Notes: generated by a model from the letters alone, not told the origin. 64,000 bases of DNA from Caballeronia sp. SBC1 (GCF_011493005.1 NZ_CP049158.1:868001-932000); one strand, 5' to 3'. Shown: positions 16,470 through 24,833, counted from the first letter of the stretch. Numbers and translations: made by a program.

Positions 16470-17882
16470 ATGGCTGTAAGTGCAGCACCAAACGAAGCAC
16501 CAAACGAAGCAGTCAGTGCGTTGCGAGAAGCGCTCAGCGCGCAGGTTGTAGCGCTGCCGGATGAGTTTGGCGATCGCCGTGTCAAGGACTGGAGTGGACT
16601 ACCGAGCGCGGTGCCGCTGGCGCTCATCAGGCCGCGCGACACCAGCGAGGTCGCGGCTGCGCTCGGGATTTGCGCTCGCTATGCCCAACCGGTCGTCACC
16701 CAAGGCGGCCTGACAGGGCTCGTGGGCGGCGCCAATCTGCGTGGCGGCGAGGTGGCGCTAAGCCTTGATCGCATGAACCAGATTGTGGAGATCGACACTG
16801 TGTCGGCCACCATGACGGTTCAGGCCGGCACGCCGCTGCAGGTGGTTCAGGAAGCGGCCAGCGCAGCGGGTTTCTATTTCCCGCTTGACCTGGGTGCGCG
16901 CGGCAGTTGTTCTATTGGCGGCAATCTCGCCACCAACGCGGGTGGAAATCGGGTCATCAAGTACGGCATGATGCGCGATCAGGTGCTGGGCATCGAGGCC
17001 GTGCTGGCGAGCGGTGCGATCGTAGGTGGCCTGAACAAGATGATCAAGGACAACAGCGGCTACGATCTGCGCAACTTGCTGATTGGCAGTGAAGGCACGC
17101 TCGCGGTCATCACCCGCGCGGTGCTGCGTCTGCGTCCGAAGCCCACGGCAACGGCTACCGCATGGTGTGGCTTGCCCAGCTTCGACGCCGTCACCACGCT
17201 GCTGCGGCGCGCTCAGGCAGGGCTGGCTCCAGGCGTGTCGGCATTCGAGGTCATGTGGGCGGGTTATCACGATACCGTGCTCGCCAACCTGGACACCCTG
17301 CGTGCTCCGCTTGGTTCGCTGCATCCGTTCTATGTGTTGCTGGAAAGTGTGGGTACCGATCCCGTCCGGCACGGCGACGCGTTCGAAGAGTTTTTGGGCG
17401 CGATGCTGGACGAGGGTGTAGTGACCGACGCGGCGCTAGCTTCGAACGAGGCGCATGCACAGGCGTTCTGGGCGATCCGCGATGCACCCGGCGAATATCA
17501 ACGGTTCATTCCGAATCACGCGGCTTACGACGTCAGCTTTTCTATCGCGCAAGTGGGCGACGCCGCGTCACGCTGCGAGGCGCAACTGCGCGCCCGATGG
17601 CCCGATGCCACGATCATGATCTACGGCCATCTTGGCGATGGAAATATCCACATCGTAGTGGACGTGCCCGGGCTGCCGAAGCACGATCACGATGCAATTG
17701 ACCAGGTTATCTACGACGTGACGCGAGACTTCCGCGGGTCCATTTCCGCGGAGCATGGGATCGGCGTCAAGAAGAAACACTTCCTGCACCTGACGCGTTC
17801 GGAGGCGGATGTAGCGTCGATGCGCGCGATTAAACAAGCGCTGGATCCGGCGTGCATTTTGAACCCCGGCAAGATTTTCTAG
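16470..17882 (+). CDS. FAD-linked D-2-hydroxyacid dehydrogenase (GlcD/D-LDH family)
   Basis: This 470-aa flavoprotein oxidises a D-2-hydroxy acid such as lactate, glycolate or 2-hydroxyglutarate. A PCMH-type FAD-binding domain covers about residues 40-220, with TQGGLTGLVGGAN, LGARGSCSIGGNLATNAGG and GSEGTLAVITRAVL. The C-terminal FAD-oxidase domain contains the metal-ligand type HLGDGNIHIVV and ends with ISAEHGIGVKKKHFL and DPACILNPGKIF. The ATG follows GAGGGAGACAGAC. The N-terminus has a duplicated APNE encoded by a 12-base tandem repeat (16485-16508). The substrate cannot be assigned; a role downstream of the monooxygenase (for example lactate from acetol oxidation) is possible but unproven. 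Confidence 0.85.
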   Translation: MAVSAAPNEAPNEAVSALREALSAQVVALPDEFGDRRVKDWSGLPSAVPLALIRPRDTSEVAAALGICARYAQPVVTQGGLTGLVGGANLRGGEVALSLDRMNQIVEIDTVSATMTVQAGTPLQVVQEAASAAGFYFPLDLGARGSCSIGGNLATNAGGNRVIKYGMMRDQVLGIEAVLASGAIVGGLNKMIKDNSGYDLRNLLIGSEGTLAVITRAVLRLRPKPTATATAWCGLPSFDAVTTLLRRAQAGLAPGVSAFEVMWAGYHDTVLANLDTLRAPLGSLHPFYVLLESVGTDPVRHGDAFEEFLGAMLDEGVVTDAALASNEAHAQAFWAIRDAPGEYQRFIPNHAAYDVSFSIAQVGDAASRCEAQLRARWPDATIMIYGHLGDGNIHIVVDVPGLPKHDHDAIDQVIYDVTRDFRGSISAEHGIGVKKKHFLHLTRSEADVASMRAIKQALDPACILNPGKIF

Positions 17883-17886
17883 GGTG

Positions 17887-17911
17887 TGGTTTTACTCGCA
17901 GCGTAAAACCA
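17887..17911. terminator. Hairpin between convergent oxidase and tautomerase genes
   Basis: TGGTTTTAC (17887-17895) and GTAAAACCA (17903-17911) form a perfect 9-bp stem with a 7-base loop, six bases after the oxidase stop. It is probably a bidirectional transcription end signal. Confidence 0.5.
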
Positions 17912-18049
17912 TCGAGCGGCACTGCGGGGCGATTTGAATCCGCGAGCGCCCGCGGCACGACAAGCGCGCGGCTCACCAGATTGTCGACAGATGCGCGCGG
18001 TGCGGTGCAAAGCATGATCAATCTGAACGCAAAACGCACTGCCCAACAT

Positions 18050-18286
18050 TCACGTCGATTTCGCTCGTCGCTGCTTGCGGAATTCGTCAACCGGTAATCC
18101 ACCCCAACCCCAGTTCTCGGTGTCGACCTCTTCTATAACGACAAACGTCGCATCAAGTGGCTTGTTCAATACGTCGAGTAGTACCTGGCTCACGCCCTTG
18201 ATAAGCTGCGCCTTCTCCTCGGCTGTGACCGAGTCGTTCCCAGGCTTGGTCCCTTCGCGGGTAACTTGAATAGTGACAATAGGCAT
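18050..18286 (-). CDS. 4-oxalocrotonate tautomerase family protein
   Basis: This 78-aa protein starts MPIVTIQVTREG, so Pro1 is available after Met removal as the general base of the tautomerase superfamily. It is longer than the usual 62-residue 4-OT, with a C-terminal ENWGWGGLPVDEFRKQRR resembling the tail of other bacterial long-form 4-OT proteins. The start is set at MPI because GAGGAGAGAGCGAG precedes it. It lies 59 bases downstream of the SDR gene on the same strand, so the two probably form one unit. Substrate unknown. Confidence 0.85.
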   Translation of the reverse strand: MPIVTIQVTREGTKPGNDSVTAEEKAQLIKGVSQVLLDVLNKPLDATFVVIEEVDTENWGWGGLPVDEFRKQRRAKST

Positions 18287-18345
18287 CTCGCTCTCTCCTC
18301 CAGTACTCAACTAAAGGGGCGCCGACTGTCGGCGCCCGGAAATGC

Positions 18346-19056
18346 TTAGTGACCAGCGCTCTGGCCGCCGTCGACATGCAGGATCTCGCCTGTCACGAAA
18401 GGCGCCGAATCCAGATACAGGATGGCATTCACGATATCGCTCATCTCGCCCATATGACCCATAGGATGAAGCGCCCCGAGCGCCGCGTGGGTTTCAGGCG
18501 CGTGCATCGGCGATTTGATGATACCCGGCGCAACGGCGTTCGCGCGAATACCGCTCTTTGCGTACTCGATCGCGAGGGATCTCGTGGCCGCATTCAGACC
18601 ACCCTTCGTCAGCGATGCCAGCACCGATGGCACACCGCTGATGGCATGCTCGACCAGGGTGGTCGAGAGGCTGACCACGTGGCCGCTCGAATTCTTCTCC
18701 ATTTCGGCAATCGCAAGCTGCGTGATATAGAAGAACCCCGAGAGGTTCACGCTTGTAATCGCTGCGTAGTCTTCTGCGGTGTACTGGGTAAAAGGTTTAG
18801 CGATAAAAATGCCAGCGTTGTTGACCAGCGTGTCGATGCGGCCGAAGCGTGCCACGCCTTCGCTAATCACGCGATGGGCCGTATCAGGATCGCCGATATC
18901 ACCCGCCACCGTCAGAACGTTCGCGTCATCCGACGGCTTGATGCTTCGTGCTGTTGCGACAACGCGGTAGTCGCGTTCCCGGAAAGCCTTGACCAGTTCT
19001 GCGCCAATGCCTTGGGACGCACCAGTGACGACTACAACCTTTTGTGAAGTGCTCAT
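18346..19056 (-). CDS. Short-chain dehydrogenase/reductase with altered active site
   Basis: This 236-aa protein has the SDR Rossmann motif TGASQGIG (11-18), NNAG (79-82), a Ser-rich SLSTT (129-133) and K151. The expected catalytic Tyr four residues before that Lys is Ala147 (VLASLTKGG), checked on the DNA, so normal proton relay is missing. The rest is full length, ending in DGGQSAGH, so it is not a decayed gene. It may use another acid or act as a non-redox binding protein. The gene is divergent from a LysR regulator and cotranscribed with a tautomerase gene. Confidence 0.85.
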   Translation of the reverse strand: MSTSQKVVVVTGASQGIGAELVKAFRERDYRVVATARSIKPSDDANVLTVAGDIGDPDTAHRVISEGVARFGRIDTLVNNAGIFIAKPFTQYTAEDYAAITSVNLSGFFYITQLAIAEMEKNSSGHVVSLSTTLVEHAISGVPSVLASLTKGGLNAATRSLAIEYAKSGIRANAVAPGIIKSPMHAPETHAALGALHPMGHMGEMSDIVNAILYLDSAPFVTGEILHVDGGQSAGH

Positions 19057-19371
19057 GGTAGACCTCTAAATAAGTGGATTCAGCTCTACTGGCCGTCCGG
19101 GCCGACGGCATCCGGAAGTGCTGAACGCAGTCTAGGCGCGTGGACGTCGAGTTCGAATACCCTCCATGGACAAACAGTCTTGCGTGGCGAGAACAAATCA
19201 GGCGTGCAGCCGGCAATTGGAATGTCGCGTCAGGACTGTGATGGTGACGATAAGGCAGGCAAGAATGCTCAAATTAGGGCACCATTTCATGATCAATGGG
19301 CCACATCTTTATCGTTCCAAACAGGGAACCGTCGCGCCGAAAAGAGTAGAAATTTATATCATCGAGAGACT
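19057..19371. promoter_or_regulatory. Divergent control region between the SDR and LysR genes
   Basis: This 315-bp gap should hold the promoters of the SDR-tautomerase unit and of the LysR gene. I could not single out an operator with confidence. Confidence 0.4.
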
Positions 19372-20283
19372 ATGCAGCGTCAATTTGAAGGCCTTCTTCT
19401 GGGCAGTATCGAACTGTTTTGCCTGGCTGCTGAACTGGAAAGTTTCACGGCCGCTGCCGCGGCTGCGAGCGTGAATCCTGCGGCGGCCAGTCGAACCGTA
19501 GCGGGTCTTGAGAAACGTCTAGGCGTCCAGTTGTTCGTCCGGACAACGCGACAGATTCGACTGACGGACGCGGGAAAGCGGTACTTTGAGCAGTGCCGGC
19601 TGGCGCTTGGACATCTCGCGGATGCGGAGCGGGAAGCGACAGGGCAACAAACGACTCCGGCGGGCGTCCTGCGAATCAGCATGCCAACGCCGTATGCCCA
19701 CTATCGGGTCCTTCCCCTGCTGGCAGAATTCCGTGAGCGGTATCCCGGCGTCACAGTCGAAACGCACCTCAGTAACCGCAACATCGATTTCGCGGACGAA
19801 GGCTTTGACCTGGCGATCCGGGGGCGTGCGCCTCGGGATTCGGGTCTTATCGCGCGAAAGCTCGAGGATTCGGAACTTGTGGTCGTGGCGTCTCCTGCGT
19901 ATTTGCGGAGAGCCCACAAACTGCAAACCCCGGACGATCTGATTAACCACGAGTGCATCCAGTTTGAGTTGCCAAGTAGCGGTCGCAACATACCGTGGCA
20001 GTTCAGTCGAGACGGCAGCTGCGTGGAAATCGCGACGCGTGGAGGTTATGGATCGTCGGGCGATGTGCTTGCCGGGGTGACCTTGGCGCGTCACGGCGCA
20101 GGGATATTCCAGACTTATCGGTTCGTTGTCGAGAGAGACATCGCGGACGGAACGCTCAATGAATTGCTCCCTCAGTATGGCGGTTGTTCGCGACCGTTCA
20201 TCCTGCTCTATCCGCATGGCCGGCATCTGTCGTCGCGCGTGCGCAGTTTTGTGGACTTCGTGATGGAAAGGCTAGGCGCATAA
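19372..20283 (+). CDS. LysR-type transcriptional regulator
   Basis: This 303-aa regulator has an N-terminal winged helix-turn-helix (FCLAAELESFTAAAAAASVNP, PAAASRTVAGLEKRLGVQLF) and a periplasmic-binding-like effector domain with FDLAIRGR and GVTLARHGAGIFQ. The open frame extends 64 codons upstream, but the family N-terminus begins at MQRQFEG, preceded by GAGAGAC. It is divergent to the SDR-tautomerase unit, the usual arrangement for a LysR controlling its neighbour. Confidence 0.85.
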   Translation: MQRQFEGLLLGSIELFCLAAELESFTAAAAAASVNPAAASRTVAGLEKRLGVQLFVRTTRQIRLTDAGKRYFEQCRLALGHLADAEREATGQQTTPAGVLRISMPTPYAHYRVLPLLAEFRERYPGVTVETHLSNRNIDFADEGFDLAIRGRAPRDSGLIARKLEDSELVVVASPAYLRRAHKLQTPDDLINHECIQFELPSSGRNIPWQFSRDGSCVEIATRGGYGSSGDVLAGVTLARHGAGIFQTYRFVVERDIADGTLNELLPQYGGCSRPFILLYPHGRHLSSRVRSFVDFVMERLGA

Positions 20284-20374
20284 AGGACCTCGGCTGACCT
20301 GTTGCCGTCTTATCTGACTTGATCCGTAGAGCCACGTGCCAAGGACAAAAGGGCATGGTCAGAACTGGCTTTAG

Positions 20375-20418
20375 GACCAAACAGACCAAAGGGACCAAAC
20401 TGACCAAAGGGATCAAAG
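20375..20418. repeat. 18-bp tandem repeat
   Basis: Two units of GACCAAACAGACCAAAGG type (20375-20392, 20393-20410; one mismatch) are followed by a partial third unit. The last bases overlap the 3' end of the minus-strand tautomerase gene. Confidence 0.7.
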
Positions 20419-20802
20419 ATCGCCCGTCAGGTATTGCGCGACTCCGTTTCCGAAACTCCAGTCATCGTCGGAGTTGGTTGTGAAGGATACGATCACATCG
20501 CTCGGCTCAACGTTACATGCTTCTTTGAGCTCTCGACAGAGTTCCGCATAGAATATCTGCTTCGATCCCTGCGAGCGCGCACGGGTAACAACGGATACGA
20601 GGACGAGATTACTGGTTCTCGTGATTCCGAGGCCAGTATCCTGCGCGATAACGCGCGAAGGCTTGTGTTCCGTGACTACCTGGTAGCGGTCTCTTTCTGG
20701 AACCGCGAAGGCAGTCAGAACAGCGCGATGCGCGGCATCGAGCAAGGTCGTGATCTCGGCGTCTGTTCTTCCTTCAATAATGTCGAAGCGGATTAACGGC
20801 AT
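20413..20802 (-). CDS. Tautomerase superfamily protein, 129 aa
   Basis: This protein starts MPLIRFDIIEGR, giving Pro1 as the likely catalytic base. At 129 residues it is the fused two-motif or MSAD-like size rather than the 60-residue 4-OT size. The second half (NLVLVSVVTRARSQGSKQIFYAELCRELKEAC) carries the conserved strand-helix of Tautomerase_2-type proteins. It is transcribed towards the LysR gene. Three other tautomerase-like genes lie within 5 kb. Substrate unknown. Confidence 0.8.
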   Translation of the reverse strand: MPLIRFDIIEGRTDAEITTLLDAAHRAVLTAFAVPERDRYQVVTEHKPSRVIAQDTGLGITRTSNLVLVSVVTRARSQGSKQIFYAELCRELKEACNVEPSDVIVSFTTNSDDDWSFGNGVAQYLTGDL

Positions 20803-21532
20803 GAGCTTACTCCAGTAGTAGGGGCGCGGGAATTCACGTGATCAACGTGGCTGATTCCGGATGAACCTAGTCTAGGACACCCGGGCGATTCGAGGAATCG
20901 TCCGGGTGAAAAATCATTGTTTCCACTAGCGAACAATCTCGCTCCAAGTCCTTTCTCATCGCATGTCGTTCTAGCCATTTTCAATGGAAGTATGTCTTTC
21001 TTGAGCGACCAGCACGCGCTCCGGAAATGACTCGATGCGCGTGGACTCACGCTCGCTTTCGCCAACCCAATGTTGGACGTATGGCAATTAAATTCGTATA
21101 ACTAAATTTGTATGAATGACAGAATGGAGCACGCTGATAGCTCGTGCAAAATGCGCAAACCTGAATAGCATTGAGCCCATGCGTGGGTGAGTGGCGTGCT
21201 GCCGCCGAGTTTGAAAGCAGCGGAAGGTATCTCCCGCATAGATAACCCTATCTAATAGATTCGCTTGATATTCATTGGGATTGGGTGAGAATTTGCATGA
21301 GGTTTTACGTATCGATCGCATGGCGATCCGGGGCTGGATTCCGGTCGGAATGAAAATATCGAAGCAGGCAGCGTCAATTCACCGGCTTTCGGGGAGCGGG
21401 CAAGCCTGAAGTAAGCCAGGCACTCATGCGTTGGCCAGAGCTGATGTCGTCTGAAGATAAGGCGCCAACCTGACGCTGCAAAACGCCTTGTCGCTCCATG
21501 AGATCCACAATTTTTCTTGAGGCCTTTTCCAG
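20803..21532. other. Long intergenic region with hairpin and AT-rich inverted repeat
   Basis: No believable gene in 730 bases. It contains a 14-bp stem (20878-20891 with 20895-20908) and an AT-rich imperfect inverted repeat ATTCGTATA ... TGTATGAAT (21092-21117) that could be an operator. Confidence 0.5.
20878..20908. other. Strong 14-bp hairpin upstream of the tautomerase gene
   Basis: CACCCGGGCGATTC and GAATCGTCCGGGTG pair over a 3-base loop with one G-T pair. It is followed by AAAAAT on the plus strand, so it has no terminator T-tract in either direction. It may be a leader structure of the minus-strand tautomerase gene. Confidence 0.5.
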
Positions 21533-22942
21533 ATGAGTACACCCACGACCGTTCAACGTATCGGAAGGTTCGCTTACGACGCGCGTGTGAGCCAACTCAC
21601 GCTACCTGCCCGGAGTGTGTTCAAGCGAAATATCCTTGATAGTCTGGGCTGCGCGATTGCCGCGCTACCCGGGACGCAGTTCAAGGCTCTTCGAGAGCAG
21701 TTCGAAGAGTACGGCCATTCGGGATCGTGCTCATTGATCGGGGGCGGCACTACTTCGCCGGACCAGGCCGCGCTGTACAACTCAGGCCTTGTTCGATATG
21801 TGGATCTCCTGGACAGCTATATGTCTCCAGGGGGGCTCTGTCATCCGAGTGACAACTTCGGCACGATCCTGGCCGCGGCTGACCACGCGTCGGCCAGTGG
21901 CGAGGACTTCATGCTCGCCCTCGCAGTTGCCTATCAAATTGGGTGCCGCATCACCGCGATTGTCCCGGTAATGGCGAAAGGGTTCAACCATGCCATCCAA
22001 CTCGCCGTCTCGGCTGCCGCCGGGTCGGGCAAACTGCTCGGTCTCGATGCCGATCAAATCGCTCATGCAATCGCGATTGCGACCGTCGATAACGTATCGT
22101 TGGCGTGTGTCCACTCCGAGCCGGTCTCGCAGTGGAAGGGTTTTTCGCCGGCCATTACCGGCATGCGAGCTATCTACTCCGCGTCCCTTGCCAAACGTGG
22201 TTTCACAGGTCCGCTTCGCCTCTTCGAGGGGCCTAATGGGCTGGTGCGAATGTTTAATCAGCCTATCGATGTGGACTGGGATGACCACCAGCTGGAGATC
22301 ATCCACCAGACGGTCATGAAGAAGTACTGCTCGCTTATTCATGGTCAGCCCGTCCTTGAGGCAACGCTTGATCTCAAGCGCAGCCACGACGTGAAAAGCG
22401 ATGAGGTCGACGAAGTCCTCTGTGACATCTTCCAGAGCGGTTTCGATATTGCGGGTGGTGGCAGCTTCGGCCCAAAGGATGATCCGCAGACCAAGGAGCA
22501 GGCCGACTACAACCTCAAGTATCTGATTGCAGTGGCATTGCTTGATGATCAGGTGGGTCCCGCTCAACTTGAACCGGCGCGGGTCCAGGCGGCCGACGCG
22601 CGGGCGCTGCTCAGGAAAGTGACGGTGCGGCCGGACGCCGGATTCACGGCGCAGTATCCGCAGGCATTGAACGTCAGGGTGACGATCAAATGCAACGACG
22701 GCCGCGTTTTCTCCAAGGAGCACGTCGGCTTCGAAGGTGGCCTTGATAAGCCGTTCACGTGGGAGCGTACGGTCGAGAAATTCAACTGGTTGAGCGAGCA
22801 ATACGCGGACCAGGAGCTTCGAGACCAGATTGTTGATCTGGTCTCGAAGCTCGATCAACACCCGGTTAAGGAGCTCATGCAACTCATGGCGAGGGTAAGT
22901 CCAGAACCACGGTTCCCGGCGAAACATCCGGGCATTCAATGA
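21533..22942 (+). CDS. MmgE/PrpD family protein
   Basis: This 469-aa protein belongs to the family of 2-methylcitrate dehydratase PrpD, cis-aconitate decarboxylase and iminodisuccinate epimerase. Typical features are NILDSLGCAIAALPG near the start, LLDSYMSPGGLCHPSDNFG in the metal-free active-site region, and MKKYCSLIHGQ in the middle. A second member of the family lies at 29536, inside a CoA-ester operon. The next two genes encode 4-OT-like proteins only 25 and 18 bases apart, so they likely form an operon. The 3' part contains a 17-bp perfect inverted repeat. Reaction unknown; probably a dehydration, decarboxylation or isomerisation of a di- or tricarboxylate. Confidence 0.82.
   Translation: MSTPTTVQRIGRFAYDARVSQLTLPARSVFKRNILDSLGCAIAALPGTQFKALREQFEEYGHSGSCSLIGGGTTSPDQAALYNSGLVRYVDLLDSYMSPGGLCHPSDNFGTILAAADHASASGEDFMLALAVAYQIGCRITAIVPVMAKGFNHAIQLAVSAAAGSGKLLGLDADQIAHAIAIATVDNVSLACVHSEPVSQWKGFSPAITGMRAIYSASLAKRGFTGPLRLFEGPNGLVRMFNQPIDVDWDDHQLEIIHQTVMKKYCSLIHGQPVLEATLDLKRSHDVKSDEVDEVLCDIFQSGFDIAGGGSFGPKDDPQTKEQADYNLKYLIAVALLDDQVGPAQLEPARVQAADARALLRKVTVRPDAGFTAQYPQALNVRVTIKCNDGRVFSKEHVGFEGGLDKPFTWERTVEKFNWLSEQYADQELRDQIVDLVSKLDQHPVKELMQLMARVSPEPRFPAKHPGIQ
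22814..22852. repeat. Perfect 17-bp inverted repeat inside the MmgE/PrpD gene
   Basis: The arms at 22814-22830 and 22836-22852 are exact reverse complements (arm begins GAGCTTCGAGACC) around the 5-base loop TGTTG. It lies about 90 bases before the stop codon and encodes ELRDQIVDLVSKL. Confidence 0.8.
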
Positions 22943-22967
22943 CCATAGTTATCCTTAGGAGATTTAA

Positions 22968-23198
22968 ATGGCCCTCATTTCTTGTGACATGCGGTACGGA
23001 CGGACAGACGAACAGAAGCGACAACTTGCTGCTGGCTTGCTGCGCGTGGTCAGCGCGGCAACAGGTGAGACCAGGGACGACATATTTTTCGTGATCCGCG
23101 AAGGACGGGGAATAAATTTCGTCGAACACGGCGAGCACCTTCCGGAGTATGTAGAAGGCGCTGCGAACGACAAAGAACTCGTCGACCGCCTCAAATAG
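22968..23198 (+). CDS. 4-OT-like protein lacking the N-terminal proline
   Basis: This 76-aa protein has 4-OT-like architecture (ALISCDMRYGRTDEQKRQLAAGLLRVV, then a beta strand DDIFFVIREG). It starts MAL instead of MP, so after Met removal residue 1 is Ala and the catalytic Pro1 is absent. The ATG follows AGGAGATTTAA, making the start secure. It is directly followed by a canonical Pro1 homologue, which suggests a heteromeric tautomerase with one non-catalytic subunit. Confidence 0.75.
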   Translation: MALISCDMRYGRTDEQKRQLAAGLLRVVSAATGETRDDIFFVIREGRGINFVEHGEHLPEYVEGAANDKELVDRLK

Positions 23199-23216
23199 GG
23201 GCATCTGGAGAATATC

Positions 23217-23423
23217 GTGCCTTTTATCGAATGCCATATCAAGAACGGTCTGACGCAGGTTCAGCGTGAACAACTCATCAAGGACATCATCCAGGTCACG
23301 CACGACTCTATCGGGTCCGATCCGAAAATCATCAATGTCATCTTGCATGAACACCCGGCGGGAAATATAAGCATTTCCAGCAGGATCAATGGAGAGGACT
23401 TCAAGCTGACGAAAACGGGCTGA
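23217..23423 (+). CDS. 4-oxalocrotonate tautomerase family protein, Pro1 form
   Basis: This 68-aa protein starts MPFIECHIKNGLTQVQRE, with Pro1 intact. The GTG start is preceded by CTGGAGAATATC. It lies 18 bases after the Pro-less paralogue, so the two should be co-translated. Adjacent unequal 4-OT genes encode alpha3beta3 hexamers in trans-3-chloroacrylate dehalogenase and some heterohexameric 4-OTs, which is a sensible model here. Confidence 0.82.
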   Translation: MPFIECHIKNGLTQVQREQLIKDIIQVTHDSIGSDPKIINVILHEHPAGNISISSRINGEDFKLTKTG

Positions 23424-23945
23424 TCAAGCCGCGCGATAGGGCTAAGCGTCGGTTAGCGTGGACGTGAGGCGGTGACCTTGGCGGATGCCGCCGGGCCATT
23501 TTCGTCCAGCCTGGAATAGTCGCCTAGAAGAAATACAGATTCATATAAATGGTTAAAAAAGTGCGGCGGGCAACCGGGTAAAGGCAATGCATCGCGATGC
23601 GCCCAAAAGAGAATTGCGTTCACTGTGCAAAGGTGACCTGGCACTGCCGCCAGCGGGCGCTCAATTCTTCGAAGGTGTAGCATGAGTACCGAGTTCAAAG
23701 TGCGCCTGAGTACAACCGGCATTGGGTCGGCGACGATTACTTTCATTTCTGATTCAGTTGCTTTGATGGCGCCGAGTAATTGCCTAACGGCACACTTTAG
23801 CTTTCTGCGAGGTCTGCGTTGAGCCGCGGCCACGGTTCGACGAGCGTTGAGATCGATTAACTTCATCGAATATGTGTTGAGATGGTTGCGTTTGCGCTAG
23901 CGCAGGCTTTGTGAGAATTTTGGTTATTTCGTAGAGGTGCAAAGC
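23424..23945. other. Intergenic stretch before the LysR gene
   Basis: No supported gene. A minus-strand open frame at 23453-23866 has no ribosome site or family resemblance. The stretch probably contains the LysR promoter. Confidence 0.4.
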
Positions 23946-24833
23946 GTGGACGTCGCCGACCTCAAGGTATTCGAAGCAGTTGCCCGTCTTGGAAGCATGA
24001 ACCGGGCAGGTACGGAGTTACATACTGTCCAGTCAAACGTGACAGCGCGAATCCGGTCTTTGGAAAGGGACGTGGGTGTTGCGCTGTTTCAGAGGCACGC
24101 GCGCGGCGTGAGTATGACCCCGGCCGGGCAACGGATGCTGCCGTATGCGGCGCGTATCGCGAAGCTTGTCGCGGATGCCAGGCTCGCCGCGCTGGATGAC
24201 GGTCTCCCCAAGGGGCCGCTTGCGTTGGGGACACTCGAGACCACGGCGGCGCTGCGGCTTTCTCCAATACTGAGCAATTTTACGAGAACTTACCCTCAGG
24301 TCCGGTTATCGCTGATTACTGGCACGAGTTGCAGCCTGAGCGCAGACGTTGCTGAGTGTCGACTCGATGGTGCATTCGTGGCTGGACCGCTGGATCATCC
24401 GGACCTCCACACTGAGATGGTTTTCCAGGAAGAGTTGGTCCTGGTCACGCCGCGTAGCATGTGCTCGTTGGAGGCGCTCCGTTCGTTCCATGATCTCAAG
24501 ACGATCGTCTTCCGGTTGGGCTGCTCATACCGCCAGCGGCTCGAGACTCTTCTCGCTGAAATGGGAATAATGACGGCAACGCCCCTCGAGTTCGGCTCGA
24601 TGGATGCAATTATTGCGTGCGTTGCAGCCGGTATTGGTATCACGCTTCTGCCTCGAGGTGTCGTCTCGAACGCGGCGGAGCAGGGATTCGTTGCTATCCA
24701 CGCGATCGCTCCCGAGAAAGCGCTAGTCCAAACTCTTTTCATTCGACGACACGATGCCTACGCCTCGAGCGCAATGCATGCTTTCGTCGAGATTGCACGA
24801 TCGGAGTTCGGAGCACTCATGCTCGCCGCGTAA
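23946..24833 (+). CDS. LysR-type transcriptional regulator
   Basis: This 295-aa regulator has an N-terminal helix-turn-helix (LKVFEAVARLGSMNRAGTELHTVQSNVTARIRSLE) and a C-terminal effector domain with VAAGIGITLLPRGVV. The wHTH resembles CbbR/CysB-type regulators that start MDVADLK, so the GTG at 23946 is preferred over a GTG nine bases earlier; AGAGG precedes it. It is transcribed in the same direction as the MmgE/PrpD-tautomerase genes and away from nothing obvious, so its target is uncertain. Confidence 0.83.
   Translation: MDVADLKVFEAVARLGSMNRAGTELHTVQSNVTARIRSLERDVGVALFQRHARGVSMTPAGQRMLPYAARIAKLVADARLAALDDGLPKGPLALGTLETTAALRLSPILSNFTRTYPQVRLSLITGTSCSLSADVAECRLDGAFVAGPLDHPDLHTEMVFQEELVLVTPRSMCSLEALRSFHDLKTIVFRLGCSYRQRLETLLAEMGIMTATPLEFGSMDAIIACVAAGIGITLLPRGVVSNAAEQGFVAIHAIAPEKALVQTLFIRRHDAYASSAMHAFVEIARSEFGALMLAA

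Noticed and set aside
20375..20418. Possible CRISPR-like repeats
   Set aside because: Units are direct tandem copies without spacers; no cas genes in the window.
21252..21542. Minus-strand frame in the gap before MmgE/PrpD
   Set aside because: Overlaps the start of the MmgE/PrpD gene and lacks coding signals.
21782..22939. 385-codon antisense frame opposite MmgE/PrpD
   Set aside because: Shadow of the annotated gene; no start signal.
23453..23866. Minus-strand frame between tautomerase and LysR genes
   Set aside because: No ribosome site, irregular codons and no recognisable domain.
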